Shown here: positions 1 to 6,650 of the stretch, piece by piece
How positions within the stretch are numbered: position 1 is the stretch's first letter
Layout of the letters: every line of letters starts with the position of its first letter
Assembly (NCBI GenBank): GCA_903906325.1
Contig: CAIVJV010000263.1
Location: forward strand, 1 to 7,648
Origin: an uncultured Gemmatimonadota bacterium
GTDB lineage: Bacteria > Gemmatimonadota > Gemmatimonadetes > Gemmatimonadales > Gemmatimonadaceae
Direction: 5' to 3'
Length of the DNA: 7,648 bases
The notes under the pieces: generated by a model
What the model was told of the DNA's origin: nothing
Seen by the model: only the letters and a program-made list of their open reading frames with translations
Database searches by the model: none
Translations under genes and position numbers: made by a program

Positions 1-600
1 CACAGTCACCACCGACTCCGACGGTCCCTGCATTTCTCCGGGAGTCCAGCGAAACAGCCCGGTGCGGGAATCGATCACCGCCCCGGCGGGAGCCTGCACG
101 AGGGAGTAGGCCACCCGGTCACCATCGGGATCTGTGGCCGACACATTCACGCGCAATTCCGACTGTTCGTCCACTGTCTGATCAGTGATTGCCGCGATCA
201 CCGGCGGTTGGTTTTGTGCAGGAGCCACCACTCCGGTTGCGCCGAAAAACACCACCGATCCCGGCACATCGACCGCACTGATGTGAAGACTGCCCAACTC
301 CTTCGCCGCATCCGGTTCCAACCGAATTCCAAAAATCGATGCCTGGTTGGAATTGAAATAACTGGTCGCCTCACTGCTGACCCTGTCCAATCCGGTGACC
401 AGCCGATACACAGACTCCGTATCCACCACCGCCTGCATCCAGTCAGGAATCGCCACAATGCGAGACGCGGACGTTCCATCCGTGTACTGGAACTGCACCT
501 CGATCCGCGTCTTCGACCCGGCAACACCTCCCGCCGTCAGGAAGGCGTGGATCGCGTCATACCGGCCATTCGGTACATTCAGCGAAAACGCGAAATCGGC
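1..600 (-). CDS. Partial secreted/surface protein with beta-rich and cadherin-like (Ig-fold) domains; both ends missing
   Basis: I do not recognise a specific family. The minus-strand frame with codons at 598-600 down to 1-3 is open for all 200 codons and runs off the window. Its first part (about 600 to 230) reads ADFAFSLNVPNGRYDAIHAF and then EVQFQYTDGTSASRIVAIPDW, the pattern of a beta-sandwich module in large extracellular proteins. After a short linker ending NQPPVIAAITDQTVDEQSEL (around 215) comes a cadherin-like/putative Ig domain: SATDPDGDRVAYSL, then a segment with IDSRTGLFRWTPG. DPDGD is the usual acidic, probably Ca2+-binding, motif of such repeats, which typically occur in tandem. 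There is no in-frame start at the proximal end, because it abuts the glycosyltransferase at about 600. Its base composition and codons (AAT, TTT, CAA, GGA, AGT) differ from the neighbouring operon. Extracellular location is inferred from domain type only, as no signal peptide is visible. Confidence 0.72.
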
Positions 601-982
601 CGGCGAGGATCGGGGCACAGAGTCGCGGGATGTCCGCCGGGAGGAACTGCAGATCGGCGGGATAGAAGACGAGGATGTCTCCCTGCGCGGCGAGATAGCC
701 GGAGCGGAGCGCGTCCGCGATCCCACGCTGCGTCCGGTGGGTCACGACCCGCAGGAAGGGATACCGCGGCACCGCCTCGGCGAGCACGGACGGGGTCGCA
801 TCACGCGAGCCATCGTCGATCACCACCACCTCGTACCCCACCGATTGGGCCGCGATCATCTCGGCGCAGAGTGCGAGGAAGCGCGGGAGGTTCTCCGCCT
901 CGTCCTTGGCGGGGACGAGGATCGAGACGCGGATGGTGCGCGTGAGCGCGGCGGCGGCGGTGGGACGGGTCGCGAGGGTCAT
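557..982 (-). pseudogene. Family 2 glycosyltransferase, truncated after the N-terminal catalytic half
   Basis: This is the N-terminal half of a GT-A fold, GT2-family transferase of the dolichol-phosphate-mannose-synthase-like kind, which moves a sugar from a nucleotide-sugar to a lipid or glycan acceptor at the cytoplasmic membrane face. Residues 18-31 (VSILVPAKDEAENL) form the first strand and nucleotide-binding turn, VVIDDGS (53-59) is the hallmark strand, and PADLQF (108-113) takes the place of the metal-binding DXD. Homology ends at Gly128; the remaining residues to the TGA at 557-559 read another gene's DNA out of frame. A full member would be at least 230 residues. I chose ATG at 980-982, which sits 17 bases after the rpoN stop. 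A TTG at 995-997 would add five residues, and neither has a clear ribosome site. Position behind lptB-rpoN suggests an envelope glycan role, but the substrate cannot be inferred. Confidence 0.8.
595..604. other. Chimeric junction between the LPS operon and the foreign-looking Ig-domain fragment
   Basis: Family-like glycosyltransferase sequence ends at the codon 599-601 (Gly, after APILA). The Ig-domain frame begins with the codon 598-600, one base out of register. The join lies in the palindromic GC core CGGCCGGC at 597-604, so a few bases of microhomology could have been used. GC falls from 43/60 (601-660) to 34/60 (541-600) by hand count. No inverted repeat, target duplication or transposase fragment flanks it. 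It may be an assembly misjoin or a genuine rearrangement; the sequence alone cannot decide. Confidence 0.7.
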
Positions 983-999
983 AGACGGGTCATCCAAGG

Positions 1000-2490
1000 T
1001 CAGAGGCGCTTCCGCAGGCGCGCGGGGAGGACGCCGAGCTGGTCACGGTATTTGGCCACGGTGCGGCGGGCGATCTGCACCCCGTCGCGCTCGAGGCGCT
1101 CGACGATCGCCTGGTCCGTGAGCGGGGCATGCGGGTCCTCCTCGGCGATCATCTTCTCGATCGCCGCGCGGATCCCGCGGGCGGAGACGTCGTCCCCTTC
1201 GCTGCTCCGCAGCCCGGAGGAGAAGAAGAACTTGAGCGGGAGGACCCCGCGCGGAGTCTGCACGTACTTCTCGTGGGTCACGCGCGAGACGGTCGACTCG
1301 TGCATCCCGATGGCGTCGGCGACCTCGCGGAGAGTCAGTGGCCGTAGCCCCTGGATCCCCTTCTCGAAGAACTCCTTCTGCCGATCGACGATGAAGTGCA
1401 TCACCTTGAGCATCGTCTGCCGGCGCTGTTCGATGGCCTGGATGAGCCACTGCGCGGCACTCAGGCGCGAACTGATGAACTCCTTGCTTTCGGCGTCGAA
1501 CTTGCGCTTGTCGCGCGCGACCTCCTGGTAGGCACGGCTCACGCGGAGCCGGGGGAGATCCCCGTCGTTGACGAAGACGAGGTACTCCCCGTCGATCCGC
1601 TCGACGATGAGGTCCGGGGTCAGATAGTCGGCCGCGCGCGTCGCGTAGCCGAGCCCGGGCTTCGGGGTGAGCCGCGCCACCGCGTCGGCCGCGGCCTGGA
1701 CCTCGCCGGGGGCGACCCCGATGCGTCGGCCGATCTCCACCCAGCGATGCGCGAGCAGGTCGTCGAAGAACTCCCGGATCAGCCGCTCGGCGAGGGTGTC
1801 GACGAGTCCCGCCTCGTGGAGCTGGAGGGTCAGGCACTCTTGAAGCGTCCGGGCGCCCACGCCCGCGGGCTCGAGGGCCTGGATGGTCCGTAACATCCGC
1901 TCCACCTCGGGCATGGTGAACCGCGGGGCCTCGCGGTCGTCCTCGGCCGCCGCCTCCGCCTCGGCGATCACGGCATTGATCCCCGAGAGGATCTGCTCGA
2001 GGGTCGCGGTGAGGTACCCCTCATCGTTGATGTTGCCGATGAACTCGTCGGCGAGAAGGTGATCGCGCGGGCTCAGGTCGAGGAGTCGTACCTGATCACG
2101 GAGGTGGTCCGAGAGGTCGCGGGCCTCGATGGTGACGGGCTCGACGTACTCGCGCGTCTCGCGCGGGGCACGGGCGCCATCCTCGTCGACGCCATCGAGG
2201 AGGAGATCCTCCCAGGCCGCCTCGTCGTCCGTGGTCTCCGCGGCCGGGGGCGCCTCCGGCTCCTCGGCGGCGACGTCGAGCTCCCCCTCGGTCGTCCCCT
2301 CCTCTCCCTCGGCTTCGCCATTCTCGCCCTCCTCGACGAGTTCGAGGAAGGGGTTCTCGAGTAACTCCTGTTTGAGATGTTGCTGCAGGTCGATCAGCGG
2401 CATGTAGAGCATGTCCATCGCCTGGTAGAGGCGTGGATTCGCTCGCAGCTCCTGCCCGAGCCGCGCCGATTGCTGCAGCCCCGTCTTCAT
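1000..2490 (-). CDS. rpoN: RNA polymerase sigma-54 factor (RpoN)
   Basis: This 496-residue protein directs RNA polymerase to -24/-12 promoters and depends on AAA+ enhancer-binding ATPases for open-complex formation. Region I (about 1-52) begins MKTGLQQSARLGQELRANP and continues with the family's LLENPFLEL. Region II (about 53-115) is a low-complexity acidic stretch rich in Glu and Asp. The core-binding domain follows, with FIGNINDEGYL typical of the family. The helix-turn-helix is at about 385-404 (LREVADAIGMHESTVSRVT), followed by TPRG and KFFFSSG. The RpoN box ARRTVAKYR is intact at 474-482, so the protein should recognise the -24 element. Length is close to the usual 450-500. ATG at 2488-2490 overlaps the lptB stop as ATGA; its own ribosome site is weak, so translation probably depends on lptB. 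The lptB-rpoN pairing is common in Proteobacteria, but there hpf and ptsN usually follow, not a glycosyltransferase. Confidence 0.97.
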   Translation of the reverse strand: MKTGLQQSARLGQELRANPRLYQAMDMLYMPLIDLQQHLKQELLENPFLELVEEGENGEAEGEEGTTEGELDVAAEEPEAPPAAETTDDEAAWEDLLLDGVDEDGARAPRETREYVEPVTIEARDLSDHLRDQVRLLDLSPRDHLLADEFIGNINDEGYLTATLEQILSGINAVIAEAEAAAEDDREAPRFTMPEVERMLRTIQALEPAGVGARTLQECLTLQLHEAGLVDTLAERLIREFFDDLLAHRWVEIGRRIGVAPGEVQAAADAVARLTPKPGLGYATRAADYLTPDLIVERIDGEYLVFVNDGDLPRLRVSRAYQEVARDKRKFDAESKEFISSRLSAAQWLIQAIEQRRQTMLKVMHFIVDRQKEFFEKGIQGLRPLTLREVADAIGMHESTVSRVTHEKYVQTPRGVLPLKFFFSSGLRSSEGDDVSARGIRAAIEKMIAEEDPHAPLTDQAIVERLERDGVQIARRTVAKYRDQLGVLPARLRKRL

Positions 2491-3743
2491 CCAGCAGGGG
2501 GCTCGGGGCTGGGATGCTCCGCCCGGAAGCGCTCGCGCAGCCGTGCCGTGAGCGTGGGCCCGAAGTACACCTGCGAGACGGTGTCGTCGAAGACGAGTTC
2601 CTCCACCGTCCCGGAGACCTTCACCGCCCCGTCGAACATGATGTAGGCGCGGTCCACGATATCGAGGGTCTGCTCCACATTGTGATCCGAGATCAACACC
2701 CCGATCCCGCGCCCCTTGAGCGAGGCGACGATCTGTTGGATGTCATGCACCGCGATCGGGTCGACGCCGGCGAAAGGCTCATCGAGCATCATGAACTTGG
2801 GATTCGTCACGAGCGCGCGGGTGATCTCGAGCCGGCGACGCTCGCCACCCGAGAGGGCGAAGGCCTTGCTCGCTCGGAGATGCTTGATGCTGAGCTCGTC
2901 GAGGAGCTGCTCCAGCCGGGCCTCCTGCTCGGCCCGCGAGATCGGGAGCGTCTCGAGGATCGCGAGGATGTTCTCCTCGACGGTGAGCTTCCGGAAGATC
3001 GAGGGCTCCTGCGAGAGGTAGCCGATGCCGCGCCGCGCGCGTTGGAACATCGGCATCTCCGTGACGTCCTCCCCGTCGATGCGGATGGTGCCCGCATCCG
3101 GCGGGATGAGCCCGACGATGGTGTAGAAGGTCGTCGTCTTCCCCGCCCCGTTTGGTCCGAGGAGTCCCACGATCTCCCCCTGTCGGAGATCGAGCGCCAC
3201 CTGGTTCACGACGTGCCGCTCCCGGTAGGTCTTCATCAGCCCAGCGGCCTGCAGGACGCTCCCCCCGGTCGTGGCGATCTGCATGGGCGCCTCGGCGGGG
3301 CGGCCCGGCGGCGCGGACGGGGTCGCGGCGAGCTGCCGCACCCGGTCGCGGAACGCGGCGGGCGTCTCGCGATGGTACCCCGCCAACGGCTCGGTCAGGG
3401 TCAGGGCCGCGGGGATCCCGGCGGCGTCACGCTCCCCTTCGCGGAGCGCCCCAGCGGCCACGAGCCGCGGGACCACCGTCTGGGCGAGATGCCGACGGAC
3501 CTCGTCAAGCGAGAGGCGGCCCGCCTCCATCTCGGCCTCCGCACGCCGTCCCTCGGCCGCAAGCGATGCGATGTACTCCATTCGGTAGGCGGTCGCGACC
3601 TCCTGGAAGGGCGCTGTCCCCTCGGGCGTCGCCCATTCACTGACCGCGAGCAGGCAGAGGAGCGAGGAACGGTCCCCCGCGGTCAGCCGCTGGAGCTCCG
3701 GATCCATCGCGGAGGGGATGAGGGGCGTGGGGGTATCGGTCAT
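2487..3743 (-). CDS. lptB: LPS export ABC transporter ATPase LptB with an unidentified ~150-residue N-terminal extension
   Basis: Residues about 162-400 are LptB, the cytoplasmic ATPase that with LptF/LptG extracts LPS from the inner membrane and pushes it to LptC and LptA. Visible motifs are Walker A GPNGAGKTT (196-204), Q-loop Gln245 in YLSQEPSIF, signature LSGGE (297-301) continuing RRRLEITRAL, Walker B FMMLDE with Glu322 and the family-typical EPFAGVDP, and switch His354 in SDHNV. All catalytic residues are intact. Usual LptB is about 240 residues; this reading frame gives 418. Residues 1-140 match no family I recognise. They look helical, with a possible winged-helix-like layout (LLCLLAVSEW, FQEVATAYRMEYI, LDEVRRHLAQTVVPRLVAAG), and are joined by a Pro/Ala linker (141-153). 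ATG at 3741-3743 overlaps the lptA stop as ATGA. The in-frame ATG at 3282-3284 (Met154) could instead start a 265-residue LptB. The frame stays open further upstream, but only as a shadow of lptA. Confidence 0.93.
   Translation of the reverse strand: MTDTPTPLIPSAMDPELQRLTAGDRSSLLCLLAVSEWATPEGTAPFQEVATAYRMEYIASLAAEGRRAEAEMEAGRLSLDEVRRHLAQTVVPRLVAAGALREGERDAAGIPAALTLTEPLAGYHRETPAAFRDRVRQLAATPSAPPGRPAEAPMQIATTGGSVLQAAGLMKTYRERHVVNQVALDLRQGEIVGLLGPNGAGKTTTFYTIVGLIPPDAGTIRIDGEDVTEMPMFQRARRGIGYLSQEPSIFRKLTVEENILAILETLPISRAEQEARLEQLLDELSIKHLRASKAFALSGGERRRLEITRALVTNPKFMMLDEPFAGVDPIAVHDIQQIVASLKGRGIGVLISDHNVEQTLDIVDRAYIMFDGAVKVSGTVEELVFDDTVSQVYFGPTLTARLRERFRAEHPSPEPPAG
3290..3293 (-). promoter_or_regulatory. 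Possible internal ribosome binding site for a short LptB form
   Basis: On the minus strand GAGG (3290-3293) stands five bases before the in-frame ATG at 3282-3284, which encodes Met154 immediately before the ABC domain. This is a better site than the weak one in front of the coupled start at 3743. It may yield a free LptB of about normal size, or may be chance in GC-rich DNA. Confidence 0.35.
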
Positions 3744-5122
3744 GGCGTCCGTCGCCCGGGGGCCGGGACGGTGGAGGGCGTGGAATCGGCGGGCGCGGGG
3801 GCGGGCTCGAGATAGAGGCCGGAGGCACGGTCCTGCACATCGACGCGCGCGACCTCCCCGCCTTCGAACCGGACGATGATCACCCGGCCGCGATTGTAGC
3901 TGAGATTGGGACGGTCCTTCCCGCCGTCCTCGGAGGCGAACTGCTGGAAGGCACGGGCGGAGCCGAGCGCCTGCACCTCGGTGAGCCGTGTGGTCCGCGC
4001 GGTGTCCGTCAGGCTGCGTGGCACGGTCTCGAAGCGGGCGATCACCGTGTCGCCCGCGATCCAGTCGGGGTCGGACGAGGTGATGCGCGCGGTATCGACC
4101 GCCGCACGGGACATCGCTCGGCCGAAGGCCTGCATCTCCTCCAGGACCTGCCCCGGCATGCGCATCTCGATCGAGTCCGCCTCCATCTGCTGTCGCTGGG
4201 CCTCGGCGAACGCCCGGTCGCCCCACGCCATCACCCGATCCATCCGGTCCGCGAGGATCCGGACATCGACCGTATCGCTCCGCAACACCACGGAGTCGCC
4301 ATCGACGCGCGCCGCGCCGGTGGCGAGCACCCGCTCGAGCGCCTGGGTGCGCGACCAGAGGTCGATCTCGCGCCCGACCATGGTGAAGGTCCGCTCGCCC
4401 GAACCGACGATCTTCGGGGACCGGCGGAGCCGCACATGCTCGGTCCCCTGATCGAGGAAGGCGGAGTCGGCGGTCGCCTGCAGGTCGTGCCGATCCATCA
4501 CGACCGAGCCCCGCGCCCAGACGAGCGAATCGTTCTCCGACCAGACCACGTCGGCGGTGACATCCATGGAATCGGCCGGGCTGGCGGTCACCCGCTTGGC
4601 CCGCACCTCGTCCGACCGCGCGGTCGCGAGGCGGACCGTGGGACGGCCGGGGGCCCGCCACGAGGAGACGGTGCGGATCCCGGGCCGCGCACGGAGGTAG
4701 GTGAGCTCCGGACCCGTGAAGCGCGCCCCCCCCGCCGATGTGCCTTTCACCCTCCCGGTCGCGACGAGGCGCTCGGTCTCGAGCAGGTACACCATCCGGT
4801 CGGCGTCGAGCCGCATCCGCTCATCGGTGTATCGCACCTTCGAGATCAGGATCAGCTCCTGCCGATCGGCGTAGTGCTCCGCGCTGTCCGCTAGGAGTCG
4901 GTTCCCCTGCCCACGACAGGTCGCGTCGACGCCGCCGCTGATGAAGGTGTGCTTCGCCCCGTCCGCCATCGTGGTGACCCGCATGGAGGTCGTCAGGACC
5001 CCGCGGCGCGTGACCCCGGTGAACTCCAACACACAGGGACGCGTGGTGCCGGCCTGGGCCGCGACCTCCGTGCCACCGGTCGCGAGGGCGAGCATGACGA
5101 CGAACGGACCGGTACGCCTCAC
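3740..5122 (-). CDS. lptA: Long OstA/LptA-type periplasmic LPS transport protein
   Basis: This 460-residue exported protein should form part of the beta-jellyroll bridge that passes LPS from LptC to the outer-membrane LptD. Residues 1-23 form a signal peptide (MRRTGPFVVMLALATG, small residues, AAQ as likely cleavage region). The mature part, from about 75 to 440, consists of repeated OstA-type strands: ADSAEHYADRQELILISKV, then LDADRMVYLLETERLVATG, then similar units such as ATGAARVDGDSVVLRSDTV. It is more than twice the length of E. coli LptA (185), as in OstA-like proteins of Bacteroidota and related phyla. The only two cysteines, Cys30 and Cys69, both fall in the first mature strands and might pair. 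The tail after 440 is Pro/Ala-rich. The start is GTG at 5120-5122, overlapping the lptC stop as GTGA, and the gene ends in ATGA overlap with lptB. It could also be described as an LptD N-terminal-like OstA protein; it has no porin barrel. Confidence 0.86.
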   Translation of the reverse strand: MRRTGPFVVMLALATGGTEVAAQAGTTRPCVLEFTGVTRRGVLTTSMRVTTMADGAKHTFISGGVDATCRGQGNRLLADSAEHYADRQELILISKVRYTDERMRLDADRMVYLLETERLVATGRVKGTSAGGARFTGPELTYLRARPGIRTVSSWRAPGRPTVRLATARSDEVRAKRVTASPADSMDVTADVVWSENDSLVWARGSVVMDRHDLQATADSAFLDQGTEHVRLRRSPKIVGSGERTFTMVGREIDLWSRTQALERVLATGAARVDGDSVVLRSDTVDVRILADRMDRVMAWGDRAFAEAQRQQMEADSIEMRMPGQVLEEMQAFGRAMSRAAVDTARITSSDPDWIAGDTVIARFETVPRSLTDTARTTRLTEVQALGSARAFQQFASEDGGKDRPNLSYNRGRVIIVRFEGGEVARVDVQDRASGLYLEPAPAPADSTPSTVPAPGRRTP

Positions 5123-5685
5123 GATCCGTCCGGCAGGGTGAAGGTACCGCCCTTGCCGCTCCGGATCCGCTGCACCTCGATGGCGCTCAGATTGGGGTCC
5201 GTACGGAACCCGATCCCACGCATCTCACGTTCCCCCGGCTCGGTGAGGACGAAGGCGGAATCCGAATAGACCAGGTTCGAGGACCGATCGTACCGGATAT
5301 ACGGGGTACGCAGCACCCGACCATCCACCGAGGTGACCACCACGTCACCGAACGCCTCGAGGGTGCTGGAGCGGGTGTCGAAGGTCCCGCGCACGGCGGT
5401 GGTGGTCGCGGCCTTGGCCCCGGTCGCCCCGAAGAAGTCCCCCGAGACGCGCAGGAGGACGATCTTGGTGTTCTGGTTCTGGAAGAGCGCCGTATCGGCG
5501 AAGACCTCGGCGCGCAGGAGCCCCCCATCGGTCACTAGGGTCCGGAAGCCGAACGCCACCTGATCGGCCGAGTCGAGCAAGCCGCCGGAGACCGCCGCGG
5601 AGATACGGTCATCACCGCGCCCGCACGCCGCCCCGAGGAGGACGGCGATCCCAAGGCCCACCACCATCCCACGGGGACGACGCAT
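5119..5685 (-). CDS. lptC: LptC-type LPS export protein, predicted lipoprotein
   Basis: This 188-residue protein is predicted to take LPS from LptB2FG and pass it to LptA on the periplasmic side. The N-terminus MRRPRGMVVGLGIAVLLGAAC has a basic n-region, a hydrophobic stretch, and a permissive lipobox ending at Cys21, so it is probably a lipoprotein; E. coli LptC is instead held by one transmembrane helix. Residues about 35-185 form one LptC/OstA-like jellyroll: LRAEVFADTALF, RGTFDTRSSTLEAFGDVVV, then LRTPYIRYDRSSNLVYSDS. The closing GIGFRTDPNLSAIEVQR is typical of LptC proteins. Length matches the family (about 190). ATG at 5683-5685 shares its A with the kdsD stop (TGATG) and the ribosome site is poor, which favours coupling. 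The position between kdsD and lptA matches the classical kds-lpt gene order. Sequence similarity in this family is low, so the name rests on motif and context together. Confidence 0.85.
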   Translation of the reverse strand: MRRPRGMVVGLGIAVLLGAACGRGDDRISAAVSGGLLDSADQVAFGFRTLVTDGGLLRAEVFADTALFQNQNTKIVLLRVSGDFFGATGAKAATTTAVRGTFDTRSSTLEAFGDVVVTSVDGRVLRTPYIRYDRSSNLVYSDSAFVLTEPGEREMRGIGFRTDPNLSAIEVQRIRSGKGGTFTLPDGS

Positions 5686-6650
5686 CAGGCCGCCCCGGCG
5701 CGGAGGAGATCGTGCAGATGCACCACGCCGACGATCCGCCGATCGGCATCGAGGACCGGGACCGCGACCACGCCCTTGGTCTCCATCAGATGCACGGCGG
5801 CGCTCGCCAGCGCGTCCACCTCGATCACCTTCGGCGTGCGATGCATCACCTCGACGACGGGGATCCTGAAGACGTCGCGACCCGACTCCATGAGTCGCGT
5901 GAGGTCCCCCGTCGTGATCACCCCGAGCAGCTGGTGCGCCGCATCCCCGACGAGGCAGATCCCGCGCCGCTTGGCCAGCTCCACCACCGCCTCGCGCATG
6001 GTCGCGGTGGGCGGGAGGATCGGGAGATCGTCCGCCAGCATCACGTCACGGACGCGGAGCAGGAGCCGCCGTCCGAGCGCCCCGCCGGGATGGAAGCGCG
6101 CGAAGTCCTCGCGGCGGAACCCCTTCGCCTCGAGGAGGACGACCGCGAGGGCATCCCCCAGGGCGAGGGCGAGCGTCGTGCTCGTGGTCGGGGCGAGGTC
6201 GTGCGGACAGGCCTCCTCGCGCACGGCGGCGTCGAGCGTGACGCGTGCCTGGCGGCCGAGCATGGAGTCCGCCTGGCCGGTGATGGCGATGGTCGGGACC
6301 CCGAGGCGCGCGAGCTGCTCCATCAACGGGAGGAGCTCCACGGTCTCCCCGCTCTTGGAGAGGAGGATGGCGACATCGTGCGCCCCGACGATCCCGAGAT
6401 CCCCGTGCACGCTCTCCGTGGGATGCAGGAAGGTCGCGGGGGTCCCGGTGCTCGTGAGGGTCGCGGCGATCTTGCGACCGATCAAGCCCGACTTCCCGAC
6501 GCCCGCGACGATGACGCGGCCGGTGCAGGCGTGCAGGAGCCGCACCGCGTCGGCGAAGGCCGCACCCAGCCGGTCCGAGGCGACGCCGATCGCATCGCGC
6601 TCGAGGTGGAGGACCTGTCGTCCGCGGGCGATCATCTGTTCGGGGGTCAT
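5685..6650 (-). CDS. kdsD: Arabinose-5-phosphate isomerase KdsD/KpsF
   Basis: This 321-residue cytoplasmic enzyme interconverts D-ribulose-5-P and D-arabinose-5-P, the first step towards KDO. The sugar isomerase (SIS) domain covers about 40-180, with GVGKSGLIGRK (50-60), HPTESVHGDLG (76-86), SKSGETVE (98-105) and LAPTTSTT (152-159). Two CBS domains follow, about 203-260 and 268-318, with the typical GVITTGDL (243-250) and GVVHLHDLL. The residues aligned with catalytic Lys59, Glu111, Glu152 and His193 of E. coli KdsD are present as Lys53, Glu105, Glu146 and His187, all at the same six-residue offset. Length is near the E. coli 328. The start is ATG at 6648-6650, overlapping the kdsC stop as ATGA and preceded by GGGAG. 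The frame is open further upstream, but that part is a shadow of kdsC and should not be included. Confidence 0.96.
   Translation of the reverse strand: MTPEQMIARGRQVLHLERDAIGVASDRLGAAFADAVRLLHACTGRVIVAGVGKSGLIGRKIAATLTSTGTPATFLHPTESVHGDLGIVGAHDVAILLSKSGETVELLPLMEQLARLGVPTIAITGQADSMLGRQARVTLDAAVREEACPHDLAPTTSTTLALALGDALAVVLLEAKGFRREDFARFHPGGALGRRLLLRVRDVMLADDLPILPPTATMREAVVELAKRRGICLVGDAAHQLLGVITTGDLTRLMESGRDVFRIPVVEVMHRTPKVIEVDALASAAVHLMETKGVVAVPVLDADRRIVGVVHLHDLLRAGAA

Noticed and set aside
601..741. GTG codons upstream that could start the Ig-domain frame (616-618, 724-726)
   Set aside because: The frame stays open to 741, but these residues are an out-of-frame shadow of the glycosyltransferase and show no signal peptide.
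395..1531. 378-codon plus-strand open frame crossing the junction, the glycosyltransferase and rpoN
   Set aside because: It runs antisense through three unrelated coding regions, including the foreign fragment, with no recognisable motif; a shadow.
2433..3815. 460-codon plus-strand open frame opposite lptB
   Set aside because: It is antisense to motif-rich lptB and shows Arg/Asp/Glu/Pro-rich composition without any domain; long antisense frames are expected in GC-rich coding DNA.
4008..4030. TGGCACGG on the plus strand as a sigma-54 -24 element
   Set aside because: The matching -12 TTGC is absent at the right distance, and it lies antisense inside lptA with no plus-strand gene to serve.
3744..4661. 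Extension of the lptB frame far upstream into lptA
   Set aside because: The added part is Arg/Gly/Ala-rich and lies over well-supported lptA repeats in another frame; the ATGA-coupled start at 3743 fits the operon pattern.
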